Of a stretch of DNA of 64,000 bases, positions 1 through 12,200 are shown piece after piece. The stretch's first letter is position 1. The number at the start of each line of letters is the position of its first letter. A program made the translations under genes and the position numbers. The notes beneath the pieces are model-generated. The model ran no database searches and was not told the DNA's origin. It was given only the letters and a program-made list of their open reading frames with translations. The stretch is from the NCBI GenBank assembly GCA_019400425.1, contig JAFREE010000078.1, positions 52,687 to 116,686 on the forward strand, given 5' to 3'. Source of the stretch: Hymenochaete sp. R1. Its lineage: Eukaryota; Basidiomycota; Agaricomycetes; Hymenochaetales; Hymenochaetaceae.

Positions 1-787
1 GACTATCGAGCTTGCGCAAGAAACAGAGTGGTATGAGAATGACCATGAACAAGGATAACCATACTCGTTCCGAGACGGCCCAAGTTGGTGGATTGGTATC
101 CGACGAAGCAAGGTCGTGGAATAATGAAAGAACGACACTCGGCATTAAGGTCTTGATTATAATTAAATAACTGCACCCAGACGCATTTAGATAAATGAAG
201 TAAGATGATAGACTCTAGAGATAATAACGGTGAGCTCTCTTACCTGATTGATACTCCAAAACATTTTGTCGCAATGGCTGCGTCGAAGAATACAGCGGCG
301 TTGGGAAACGTAAGCTGTGCGACAGCGAAGAAGCTAGATCGTCGGTGGGGTGTGTATCGAGCGCAGCGCGAGAGGAGGTACAGCCCAAATGCTGCGATGG
401 CACCACAGACGAGACAGCTTATCATACCTGGGATGATACCTGCTGAAGCCATGGCCTGCGTATCGGTATCAGTATCATTGCACAGTTTAGGATCCATTTG
501 ATACGACATACCAAGGGGAATGTGAGCATTCCTAGACGCCGTAGTAAGCACTCCATAAGCCCAAAGAAAGCCTAATTGAACTTACCGCTTCCAATGATCG
601 TGTTCGCCAGATTGCTCACACTGCCAATCATCCCACCTGTTCCATCCCTCTTGCCCTCCGGTATCTGAACAGGTGAGGACGACGCAGCTCCGCCTAAGAG
701 CGCACTACTCTCTCTTGCATCCACATCTTCCCTCACGTCTACGTCATTCCGTTCGCCTGGAATAGCAGCACCATAAGCCTGGACCAT
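1..787 (-). CDS. Vacuolar amino-acid transporter, AVT5/6/7 type (partial, 5' end only)
   Basis: Coding exons on the minus strand are 787-586, 531-512, 455-244 and 170-1; the gene runs off the window. The joined frame gives an acidic, disordered N-terminus of about 50 residues, then the SLC38/AVT core: SVSNLANTIIGSG, the pump-like GMLTFPLAMASAGIIPG, a first hydrophobic hairpin, and a segment around YLIIIKTLMPSVV ending near IPLCFLRKLDS. Family members are proton-coupled amino-acid carriers of the vacuole with about 10-11 membrane spans; about 200 residues are present here. The start chosen is the first in-frame ATG (787); an upstream 5' exon cannot be excluded. Exon 2 is only 20 nt and is needed to keep the GSGM motif in frame. 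The gene is divergent from the gene at 1605. The family call is by resemblance and fairly secure; the exact substrate is not inferable. Confidence 0.85.
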
Positions 788-1604
788 TTCGTACTCTTCT
801 TCTGAGCCTGACCGGGAGACGGGGCGGCAAGCTTGCGCTTGCGGGCCTTGAGGATGACGATGGTGGAAGAGCAAACCGAAAGAGAAGAGCGGTGCCCGTG
901 CCTACAAGATTTGTGCAAAGCACTGCACGACAGAGGCAGAGGTGAATGGAAATGGAGGGTGAAAGAGGGGTGGATGGATATATTATAGCGAGCTCCTGCT
1001 CAGCTCATCCGACACCGAGTTGGCGTGCGAGAGGCGCTTGTGCGGTGCGGGAGGGACGTGGTAAACGCTCCGAACCGGCGAGCCGGTGTCAGCCTGCCGT
1101 GCCGTGCCGTAGCCAGAACGACAACCAAGAAATCAAACATGCAAATCCGTCTTCACCTTACACTCCTCCGCATCAATATCTTCCTCGGTACTTTACAATT
1201 TGGCAAGAAGATGACTAGCCTACATAAAATACTTTCCTGTAAAAACACTTCAGAAAGTCATGGCTCTAGAGTTCAAGCCAGCGATCTCTTTCAAGCATTT
1301 CAAGTTGATATATTATGTGCCCCGGGTTTCTTCAGTGAGACGTAAAAAGTCGACTGAATAAATTGACCTGGATGACTATCCTTGCCATTGAAGGTATGTC
1401 GCTATGCGTATCAGCAAAAAAAGATATCGTTTCGGTTCTGACTAAAGCACCTAATCGAGGCTGACCATCGTAAATCAATCCAGCCTCTCCGTCCAGACAG
1501 TGGAGACGATAGCTGAGGGACTCCCTTCTTCCTCACATGTACATGGCCATCTTCGCTATTCATTCCTCACACTCGTTCTGATCTACCCACACATTCCTTT
1601 AGCT
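788..1604. promoter_or_regulatory. Divergent intergenic region (transporter / AT-hook protein)
   Basis: About 0.8 kb lies between the transporter start and the first ATG of the plus-strand gene. It must hold both promoters. I see no clear TATA element and no convincing coding frame; short frames here are broken and lack family resemblance. Confidence 0.5.
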
Positions 1605-4069
1605 ATGTCCCAAAGTCACTCCTTTCCTCCTCCTATCTACGACAAGTCTACCGGAAAGACCTTCGTCGCCATACCCGCCCCATCTTTCATCTTCACTAAC
1701 AAAAACAAACCTCAAGAAAGTCAAAGCACCAAGGATGAAGAAGGTTCTCGATATGTTTATGTGGAGAAGAAAGATGTCAGTACAAGCAAATCTGGATCCG
1801 AGCGCAAAAAGAGAGGCCGACCAAGTGGCAAGCGCTCTCAGGCCGTGGGCGAATGGATGGTGGGATCCTTTATCGGCGTATACATAAGTCTGCCATCTAA
1901 TCTTTTTATCAGGTGAAGCATTACCTGCCCGACGCGCCTCCTGACCATGTTCCGTGGACAGGCGGGGTGAGCCCATCGTCTGACGACCTTACCTCGATTA
2001 CCGTACGTGTCAACGAGTCCCTATCAGGCAGTCAGGCCGCTCTTGCCGTAGGAAAGAGCTCTTCCCGTTCCACATTTGAAATCCCTACTTTGGAGAGCGA
2101 GACTTTGATGAATGGTTCCCTGCCTTCAAATGGTTCTAGCAAATGGTCGGATGGGGCGAACTCGAAGTCGAAACCGAGAGCCTCTTTGCATAAGCCAGTA
2201 TTACCTTTGCCATCGCTTGCCCGAGTATCAAAGGAGTCCATAGTCAAGCCGCTGAAACCACGAAGAAAGACGATGTGTGTGACTGACCTCAATGCTCGTC
2301 GAGAAGCTTTCTTCTTCGAGCGCCGCGCTACTCTTTCGAAGGTTAACGGTATCGCACCCAAGCTCACAGCGAAGACAACTACTGTCGACAAAGCTACACG
2401 TGCGAAGAAGGCTTTGTCTCTACTTAGTGAAATGGACGACTCCTTCACCAGCGCATTGGGCAAAATTGACCTTGCCATGGCGAACCTCAAAGAAGAGAAA
2501 GAGAAGTTTGACCAACCTCTACCGGGTATTCAGGTCTCGACGTCGCAATCGTCTCACGATTCGTCTAGCGTAGGCGTTTCTGATACCGTACCAGCTTCAG
2601 CATCACCAACATTGGCTGCTCGACGAGGAAAGCCAGTCCCGAACATGTTGTCTGTCAAGACAAAGTCGAAACTAGCGGACAACAATGACTATCCCGACAT
2701 TCCAACGCCATTTCAGTGCTCACCAGCGCCCGGTGCCTCAGAATGTAGAACCAAAACGGGTCGCGTGTACCCGAACTTGGTTCTCGATCCGAAAATGTCA
2801 GCAGAGCAGATGATTTGCAGTCTTCGAGCACAGGTAGAGAACTTTGTTCCTCAAACACCCATTGATTCCGAGACCTTGCACGACCAATGCCTGGAAGCAG
2901 AAGCTTGGCTAGAGGAAGAGCTCTCAGGTAACGTTGGTACTCATGAGACCATTGGCCCTCCGACATTCACTTCAAGCGACGGAGGAAATGAAAATGAAAT
3001 GAGACGTTCTGGGAATTGTGGTCCTCCTTTAACCCCAGGTAGGAACTTACTCTCCCCGAACTCGACGCCTAAAGTACTTCGAAACTGCCACTCAATGCCC
3101 TGTACCTCCACACCCAAGCCGCGCAAGTCGATTCTCTCTGATGGGACCACTCACGGATCCAGCGCTCATAAGAAAGTTCGCTTCTCATCAGATAGGCCAG
3201 AATCAATCCTCTCGCCCCTCTTGACCATCTTTGAACCTCCAGCGTTCAAAGAAGACCCTGACATGTCACCGATTAAAGTGATCTCTAGTCCTCCGAAGCG
3301 CAAGCCGACTCCATCTGCAGGAGACGGCTCGTCTACACTTTCTGAAACAAAGCCTCCTGTAAACCATGCTCTCAAACCTCCGTTCCTTACTCCGAAGAGG
3401 ATTTCGACGGTCACTCGGACGCCAGCAGTTTCGCCTTTGAGCTCTATCAAGCCGCCCCAGCCAAAGCTTCCTTCTCAACTGGTCACTGTTCTCGCCGCGA
3501 ATACTCCCCCGGTCTCTCGTCCTGGCATCACGCAATGGCGATACTCCACGATAAATGGCCCGTCTCCTCTAGGGAAAATCGGTCTCAAAGAGAAGATTTC
3601 CGCTCCAACGGCCTTGAATAAGAAATATAGCGTTTCAAAGTCTACTGTACCTCGGAGGATCCCCTTGATATTCTCCGCGGCGTCGGAAAACGTCAATGGC
3701 ACTACCAGAGACTCGTTGAAGGCCGGGAATGGAAAGGAGGACGCGCGTGAAAGTAGCATAACGTCGAAGCGCAACACATTGACACCAACCCGCCCTCAAA
3801 GTCTGAACTTGAAGTCGTCTACGAAAGAAAATGGCACGAATGCAAATCAGCGGCTCTTCGGAGGACTTTCAATGACGCGTAAGCGTAGTTTCACAACAAG
3901 CGGGGCGGTGATGACTGGCCGAGGGATTGAGAACATACCGGTAAGGGAGACGAAGCTTCCTACGCGTGCCCCTGTCGAGAAGGAAAGCGACAGCGACGGC
4001 CAGAAGAAGAACTTGAAGCTGAGAAGGAGCTTACCATTCCAGAACGTGCTGAATCGGTTGAGGGGGTAA
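1605..4069 (+). CDS. Large disordered AT-hook protein with a PP1-docking-like motif
   Basis: Exons 1605-1877 and 1913-4069 join in frame across a 35-nt intron (GTATAC donor, CTAAT branch-like site, ATCAG acceptor), giving about 809 residues. I do not recognise an enzymatic domain. Visible features are an AT-hook-like basic patch KKRGRPSGKR near residues 67-77, a predicted helical stretch rich in Lys/Glu near residues 240-290, and many SP/TP sites often followed by basic residues (CDK-like). A KKVRF motif near residues 509-514 matches the RVxF protein-phosphatase-1 docking consensus, and the C-terminus is basic. From established motif knowledge this combination suggests a nuclear, chromatin-associated, phosphorylation-regulated scaffold. 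That is inference; the protein is otherwise low-complexity Ser/Thr/Pro. The ATG at 1605 is the in-frame start nearest the conserved frame; an upstream ATG-like codon at 1500 is in another context. Confidence 0.75.
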
Positions 4070-4432
4070 AGTGTATACATGGACATGCGCATACATTGCG
4101 TGGGTGCCTGTCGAGATCTACCTCTATTTATCTGCTTGTTTTGTTATGTACCTCGAATTGTTGTGCAATGCGCTTTGGTTCTTGCCATTGCAATCTCGTG
4201 AGTGAAGGAAGAAAATACCAGCCCGAAAGTCACGGAGTTCAGTTTAGTGAAGTGAGCGCTTGTTTGATCGTGTTTCTCTTGATTTCATCATATCAGCGTC
4301 GATCTCAACGAACTTCGAGGGCCAACTTGAACATCGGCTTTGAGACGACGAATGTACAACTCAATCTCACTCCAACATCGCTTGTACTTTGAACGCGGTC
4401 TGTAGACGAGCTAGGAAGGAATACGTCACAAA

Positions 4433-7400
4433 ATGCCGCGAGGCGTCCCGAACGCAAAGAAAGATGAATTGGGGATGCGCTACACGTCCTTCCATAGCCC
4501 TATCTTGTGCGTCCCGGTGGTCGGCTTTGTCTCTCACAGAATAACATTCTCACAAAATCCTTGAACACCGACTCACATAGGGCAAACCCCAAGCTCAATG
4601 CATCAACGTACTTGAAATACGATCATCAGACCCTATGGGCTCGGAACGCTCTCAACAAACCTCGAGGTCCAGAAGAGGCGCCAGAGGTTTGTCCGACCAT
4701 CCATTTTTTTGTTTGTTCTTGCAGGCGTCTTGGAGTCCTGGCATTTATCATTGATCATTGACTAATGATTTGAATTTCCGACCTTCTCAGAGTCGTCGGG
4801 GCTCAAAAGTCCTTGTCATCCATCCCGGTTCACGTTCTCTGCGAATCGGACGCGCCTCAGACGTCGCGCCTGTCACCATCCCGCATGTCATCGCCCGCAA
4901 ACTACACCACGGCCCAGCGGAACCGCGGGTTCCGTTATCGTGTATTCTGAGACCGAAGCCTACGGAGGAGCCGTTGCAGGAAGGGATGTTGAATGTTGCC
5001 AAAGATGACCCGGTAAGTGAAAGTTGTTAACTTCGGCGTTCCAAAACTCCCGGTGCCAGTTTAAGATGCTGAATGCTAATGTGTCGTTACGTGTTCACTT
5101 CTGGAAGGTCGACGAAAAGATTGATGCTATTGGGTCGTCGTTGAGGGATAGAATGAAGTTCTATAAACTCAGAATCGTTCAGAACGCGTCAATCGTTGCA
5201 GCGAACTTTAATGCTATGATCGAGGGCGAGGAAGCGCCTTTGACCGACATGGAGCGGAGCCCCGCCGGAGGGGATGTACTTGTGGGTGAAAAAGTGAGGC
5301 TCGGTATTCCTGTTGTGTGGGCTCAAGTATTGACAAGGTGAAAAACATGAATCTAGGTGTACGAACTACCTGAAGATGCACATCTGGATGGGTATACAAT
5401 CAGATGGCCCCTTTATGCTGGAAGGTTCAACAGTCAAGACTATAAGTCACGACAACATGTTTTGGATGACATTGACACAATTTGGAGGGCGACGCTTTCG
5501 GAAAAGTTGGGTATTGAACCGAATACGTTCAAAGTAAGTCAATTTTGGAGTATACCTTATTCGTGTTGATTGTGCAGGGTTCTGCAGGAATACTCCGTAG
5601 TGCTCGTAATACCTGATATCTGGGATCGATCATACGTGAGCGAACTGGTTGACATGCTTTTCACGAGGATGGAATTCAGGCAAATTGTCTGCCAGCAAGT
5701 ACGGAATGATTTCAGACCCGCTTCCTGTGCTTATGCCCGTGATAGGAATCATTGGCTGCAACCTATGGAGCAGGCATATCAAATGCATGTGTCATCGATC
5801 TTGGTGCTGTCAAAACAAGTGTAGCGTGCGTGGATGATGGTCTGGTCCTCGGGGATACGAGGTCTGTTTTCGCTGAATCCCCAGATGTTTTTTTTGTGAT
5901 GTTTTCTTCAGAATATCGTTGTCCATCGGCGGCGACGACATATCGGAATTCCTATACGTTCTCTTAGATAGGATACGATTCCCTTACAAAGAAATGGATC
6001 TGATTCGGATGTACGACTGGGCGGTGATAGAAGACCTCAAGTGCAGGATTTGTACGCTAAACGAGGTAACGGGTTTCACTAGTTCGCCGTGCCGTGACAT
6101 CTTTGCTGAGGGTCAGGAAGAACGATGTAGGGCTAAACTTGTACGACTTCTGGGTACGAAGGCCACGTACGAAGCCCGTGAAGTATGGATTGCGGGCGTA
6201 TGACGAGGTTATTCTAGCTCCGATGGTGCGTTTTCGATGTGTATATCCCGAGTTCTGTCGGGAGAGATGAGACGATCTTATGATAGCTATTGTTCGAACC
6301 CCGGGTCGTTGAATATGATGCAAAGAGGCCATGGCTAATCCCATCCCGGAACCCCGACATAACCGATGAGATGGCCGAGTTCATTCATGACCAACTGGTG
6401 GGACTGCTTTCATCCATCTAAAGATAAATTATCGAGCTCACACCGGCTTTTTATCGTATAGTCTAGCGCCATGTTGATCTCGACGCAGCATTTAATTCCA
6501 CAAGTGCCTCCTCCAGCTCCCGCGATGCAGGTTTCATCTGAAGACGCATCGCCGATGCCTCTAGAGGGTATGCAATTTTTGCACAGTTTCATTGCTGAAT
6601 ATTGGCCTTGACAAGAAACTCAGTCCCGAAGCTCGAAAACGGAATCAAACCAGATATAATAGATGTCGATGTTGAAATTCCCGATGTTGACGAGCCCAAA
6701 GTCAAATCGGAATCGGAAGAAAATTCTGCTAAAGCATCGGCTACTTCAACACCGGCCCCGGTTCAAGAACAAGAAGCTTCTGGTGAAACGGATCAACTTC
6801 AGCCTTCGATGGACCCGACAAATAATGCGGGAGTCTCCAATGCAGGGCCAGTTCCGACTGGAGATAGCACCGAGGGGGTAAACACGTCTGAGGCGACTCC
6901 TGCCCCACCTTTGGATGAAGCTTATACCCCTGCTATGCCTGTGAATCAAACGTTCCTTGGCGGGTACCCAATAGATGTGCCATTCGAAGCGGGTAAACTG
7001 CCTTTGGACGTCGCGGTTTTCAATAGCGCACGCGCCGCTGGCGGAGATGACCGCATACGCAAATATCTACAAGCGATCCTCTTGATTGGTGGAGGTGCGC
7101 TTACACCCGGGATGGCGCACGCCGTTGAAAGCAGGTAAAGAAACCCTTTTAAATTTGGATCAACGTTTTGCTCGGACCGGTCTTTCGCCCCGCAGTCACT
7201 TTCAAATTTGCATTCTTCTGAATGTCGCTCCTCACTCGTCTTGTCTTTTGACTCTTTCGTAGGCTCCAGGCAATCGCGACACCGCTCGTACCAAACATGG
7301 AAAAGGTGCAAATCATCCCTTCCCCGAAGGATGTCGATCCACGGATGTTGGCGTGGAAGGGCGCCGCCGTTCTCGGGAAGATGGATGCCGTTTCAGACTT

Positions 7401-7665
7401 GTGGGTCACCGGAGCTGACTGGGTACGTTTCGTCTACGCATCTTTATCTCCCTATCTATCGAATCTCTCGACGTCTTTTGACATGTATCGGAGATTTCCT
7501 ATGTTTCATTGTTCCGAAAGTGCTCTATCCTGGCGCCCGTATCACGATTTCTTGGTGTCAACTTCTTGGTCATGTGGTTCTGACATTTCTCTCTCTCTTT
7601 TGATTGTCTAGAACGTCTTTGGTATGCGTGCACTTAAGGAGCGCTGCTTTTTCCTTCAATACTGA
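4433..7665 (+). CDS. ARP8: Actin-related protein 8, INO80 chromatin-remodelling subunit
   Basis: Fourteen exons join in frame to 730 residues: 4433-4506, 4581-4686, 4791-5012, 5108-5293, 5357-5533, 5588-5698, 5746-5861, 5912-6065, 6121-6225, 6287-6397, 6462-6567, 6624-7134, 7263-7422 and 7612-7665. The product starts MPRGVPNAKKDELG, then reads STYLKYDHQTLWARN and enters the actin fold at VLVIHPGSRSLRIGRAS. The second nucleotide-binding loop is VIDLGAVKTSVACVDDG, followed by SIGGDDISEFL, DVGLNLYDFWVRRP and the C-terminal WVTGADWNVFGMRALKER. A long acidic, Ser/Pro-rich insertion (roughly residues 455-560) interrupts the fold, as is usual for Arp8. In the family, Arp8 with Arp4 and actin binds linker DNA and is needed for nucleosome sliding by INO80. 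Introns are 43-128 nt. Exon 9 begins only three bases before the recognisable NDVGLN motif, so its acceptor is the least certain junction. Confidence 0.93.
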
Positions 7666-10200
7666 ATGCTCGACGAGATGGTTCGTCCGACCCCGTTCTA
7701 AGTTTGAGTATCTTGATCCGATCTCAATATCAGACGGGATCCGGTATCCGATTCCGATGTGTGTGGTAAATTTAACACCCTTCTCGGAGCAGGTTTTGTG
7801 TGTACTTTGTGTTTCCCAATTCTTGCTGACTATTCACACCTGCTAAACTTTTACAAGTCCATTTGTACGTGAGAATGCGAAAGCGTAAACTGAAAACCGA
7901 GAGTCTATGCATGTAATCTATCGGCGCCACCTCCATACATATACACACTTCGAGAGCTCATTCCACCGTCCACCTCCTCGGTCATACCTGAAATGGACGT
8001 TGCAATCATACCCTCTTCTTCGTCGAATCGCTCATTACGGTATGCATTGTTCTCACCGTGGTGTTCGAGAGCCTCGTTTCGAAAGAAAGAACGGAAGAAG
8101 CAAGGAAAAGGAGGGATTTGGAGAGGAGGGGGCGGGAGCGTAGGCCCCCGCCTTCTCATTCTCATGATCTTGATCAATTCAAAAGGCTTGGGCTTCTAGG
8201 TCGCAGGCGTTCTTCTTCTCACCTGGCTCGATGCAACAACGTGTTCGGGGCGGTAAAATTAAAGAAAAAAGCTTGTCTAATGTTGAATTTACCCCAGACC
8301 CTCCTCTCTTTTTCACCTCCTTTTCGTATGTGGCCCGATACGATAGGAAGGGAAGGAGGAAGGAGGGGAATGCGGCCTTTGGCTAAAGATAGCTGAGCCT
8401 CTTCAGTTTTTTTTCTTGCGTTGACGTCGAAGGATTGTGATTATAATCATGATCAAGATTGTAATAGAATTAGGGATGAAACTCGTGCCCAAGGCTTCGT
8501 ATCCATTCCGTTCTCTCTTCCAGTCCACTGCACTGAATCGTATTCAGTTGACCCACTCATTCATTCATTCATTCATTCATTCACTCTTTGGGTGTCTTCT
8601 CCCGCTCCCGCATCGACAATTGGGGCAAGCGGGGCGATTGACAAATTACTTTTGAATGTATTTGGACGGGATACGAGATGTGTGCGAAGGGGGAGATTAG
8701 TAGGCTCCGGCCATGTTCTTGGGAAGTTATTACTGTACATGCGTGCATGTATGAGAGGGGGGTTTCGGCATCGGTGTCATACGCAAAGATAGATACCGGG
8801 TCGAGCTTTTACGTGGTTCGGTCACACCATCCAGTTCGTTCCAACACCTTGGCCAGCCCCCTGCCTTCCTTTTTTTTCATCTGCTTGTCGGATTTTATGA
8901 TGGCGCGGCTTTGACCGCTGCTCTTTCCGGTTGGAGGAATGAAAAACGTGAAGATCCACTACGGGCCGCCGTCCCTCCTCCTCCCTCCTCCCTTGGACAT
9001 CTCAATGCCTGAACATGCATCGTGTTTCATCCGCGCCGTGTCATCATTTGTAAATCTCGTACGCGTTCACGTAGTATACATTGATTCGCCCGGGCGCATT
9101 GATCGTGATCTCCCAGAGCGTTATTTCCATCGGAAACAAGAAGAAGAGAATAAGAAATAACTGATGCCGCTGTATTAGCTGTATTCCTTGGGACTTTGGG
9201 ATGACGAGAAGAGCAGATCTCGATTCGGTAGCAATCATTCAGGTATGACAAGAAGACCTACTTGAGTATATGGGACATGGGGAAGAAACGCCGACAAACA
9301 AGACAAGACAAAAGATAGAGAGCGTCGGCATCAGCGCGAGAGTGAGTGAGTGAGAAGGCGTCTAAACATCCCGACGTCAATCTTCCTTGTCTCGTCTGCT
9401 TCTGCTTCTGCCTCTGCTTCTTCTTCTTCGCCATCCTCGCCTCGCCCTTCGGTTTTTCCCACTCTGCCTGCAAGAAGGAAGCGCGTCTGACATGCCGTAC
9501 CGTACTGTTCCGTTCCGTCTCTGAAAAAAAAAGTACCATCGCTATTCCGAGCTGGACGTGTAAAAGCCGACCATTCATGTATCATCGTGTGAATCGTGTA
9601 CGTACCTTCAAACACTTCACTGTGACGGGGCCGGGCAGAAAACCAAACTTCTTCCGATTTTCAATTTTTACGACCTCGCCAAAAGGCCATTGACGAAACG
9701 GAATGCAAAAGGCGAAGGCGCTGACGCTAATCTCCGAGGTCGGCAACGACAAGTCGAAGAAAAAAGTTATTTTCGTCGAGTTTTGTGAAAGGCGGACGGG
9801 ATGCGATGATGCGACTCGGATATGTGTCGTGTCGTCACGGTGTCTGCATGCAATAAGAGCTGAAATCCGACACACAGACACAGGAGACCACACCACTGTA
9901 CATAGAGCCAGTACACCATCGGGATCAGAGTATCAGATAGCTGTATACGTGGACGTTGTTTCACTGTTGCTGCTGCTGCACAAACAAACAAATGCATCGG
10001 CGGGCGGCGGCGGCGGCGCGGGCGTACGGGGCGACAGACGGCTGGCTCGCCCAGGCGCTCAAGACCTTACTCGAATCTCTGATGACGATGATGTGTCATG
10101 CTCCCAAATCGGTATTTTTGGAGTTTAAATCTAAGTATTTGTACCTGTTTGTTTCTTCCGCGCCGCCTTCCCTCGCTCGCTCGGCCGGTCGGTTAAGGCA
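7666..10200. other. Gene-poor interval downstream of ARP8
   Basis: About 2.5 kb without a credible gene. All frames are short, biased and lack family resemblance. It holds a TCAT repeat (8557-8580), GC-rich islets near 10.0 kb and pyrimidine tracts near 9.40-9.44 kb. It may contain the 3' end of the ARP8 transcript and non-coding RNA, but nothing is provable from sequence. Confidence 0.5.
8557..8580 (+). repeat. TCAT microsatellite, six copies
   Basis: Six perfect head-to-tail TCAT units followed by a degenerate TCAC unit. A simple tandem repeat in non-coding DNA. Confidence 0.9.
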
Positions 10201-12200
10201 AAGCCGCAACTTGAATGGGCATTGGCGGGCGGGGCGGACGCGCGCGGGCGCAGCGCGAGTCTTTCGCAGATCTGCATATGATATCCCAGATCTCTTTTCT
10301 TTTATCTATCTATCTATCCTTATCCCATAAATCAAATTTAGTACGTAATAAAATAAAATTGACCGCTCCAGTTCCCTTTCTAGATCTCTATCGAATTTGG
10401 GTTCGTCCGCCGACAGACTGACAGTCAAGTGTCTTTTTCTCTCTTTTCGTTCAGTTTTCTTTCAGGAAATTCCACAAGAAGCGAAGCTCTCTCCAGAGAT
10501 CTGCTTCCCATCCATGTAGTTTCTTGACGCAATTAATGATTTTCGCTACTTGTCCCCCGCCGGCTTCGGCCACCGGGACAATATGCTTTCCTCTTTTGGT
10601 TCCGGCTGATTCTTGATTTTCCCTCAATCCCGATCCCGATTCGAAGCGCGATTCTCGATTCCTCTTTCGCTCACACAGCAAACTGTAAGCAAGCTCAAAA
10701 CCCACCCTCGCGCCTTCCCGAGCGGACTTGAACAGCGAACAGCTCAAACGCTGGCTGGCAGCCCACTCCCGCTCCCGCTCCCCCCACCAGTGTTCCCGAT
10801 TCCCGAGTCTCCGGAGCCGCTCACAGTGACAGTAAGTAATGCCGAAGAAGAAAAGAAAAGAAAAAACAAATTCACCAAAGCCGCTGGAACCGACTGGCCT
10901 TCTTCTTCTTCTTCCGCTTCTCTTTGTCTAAGCCTTCTCGATAGGCCTTCTCGACCTTCTTTCCGCTTCGCTTCTTTTCTCCACCATCTCACACCACTCC
11001 TCCCACTGGCACTCAGCCGATTCTATTCTATTCCATTTGTTTGGCTGGCTATTTTCTGCGAGAACTATAACATATGCATATGCGTGTTGAGTACTACTTC
11101 CACGCACGGCTACGGCTACGGCCACAATTCCGTATCTCCGCGACTAGGTCCGAGTAGTCCGATTTCGACGTCAGCGCCAGCGCCGCCAGCCTGAACTTCT
11201 TCCTCGAAACCTTCAAAAAAAAAGGTGGGCAGTGGCAGGAAGCAACTTCAACTTGAAAGGTCGCGGTGCGCCTCGGAGTAGAAAAGTGTAACTTGAGGGG
11301 GGAAAGGGCTCCGGGGAACGCTAACTTGAATGTCGTGTAATGTAATGCAACTGTAATGTAATGTACTGTATTGAAAAAGATCCAATGTCCAGATATTAAT
11401 ACCAGTATCAGTATCAACTTGAATGTCAATATCAAAATCAACGTGTCCTGACCCAAATCCATGTCCATGTCCATGTCTTTCGCCGCATCTACATTCGCAT
11501 CTTGCATCTGCATCTGTATCTATATCTACCTTCCCCCTTCCTGAGTCCCAAACCGTGACTCCGGACCCTTCGACCTTCGAACAATCAATCATTCACGATC
11601 GATTCCAACTGTAACTCCAAGTCCAGCTGTAACCACTACATTTAAAATAAAATAAAATTGACTTGATACTTTATCACCACGGCCCACGGCTTTCAAGTTC
11701 AAGTTGCGGATGCTCTTGTCCTTTTGTCATCGTCCGACCCGTGAAACTAAAAATTAAAATCAGACTTGAAGGCCACCCTTCCATGTGGCATCGTCTGTTG
11801 GACATGTTGCCAGTGGTTGTTCAATACATGTACATGTACATGTATGTAGCTGTCCTACCACGACCAGATCAGATCAGTCCGCGGACCACAGCAGTATCAG
11901 TATCAGCGCCAAATATCAGTCAGTATCAGTGTCGCTATCGCACCGACCCGGAAGTAGTCCTCATCTCCAGCTCCAGAAAGTTTCATTGTCAATGTTAGCG
12001 TCTCTGTCCCCCGAGGAGCTCCCATTTCAAAGTTTGACACAAGCCTCAGCCTTGCAGCCATGCATATGTAGCCACGCCCAAATTCGCCTTTTAATCGTTT
12101 TTTTTCTTTCTTTTTTATTCATCGTATTCACAACTCTCTCTCTCTGCCGCCGCCGCAGACGACGCCCCGGCCCCGTCACCTCGACCCGAGCCCCAACCCA
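10200..12200. other. Non-coding interval with clustered ACTTGAA/TTCAAGT heptamers
   Basis: No gene recognised. ACTTGAA or its complement occurs at 10209, 10726, 11251, 11324, 11417, 11692, 11698 and 11764; six of these lie within 520 bp. Short degenerate repeats also occur: GTATCA units near 11405-11416 and 11891-11930, CCATGT units near 11458-11477, and an alternating TACATG tract near 11825-11845. Clustering suggests a regulatory or transcribed non-coding element; this is inference. Confidence 0.45.

Noticed and set aside
10613..11194. 193-codon plus-strand open frame
   Set aside because: Ser/Pro/Leu low-complexity translation of pyrimidine-rich DNA.
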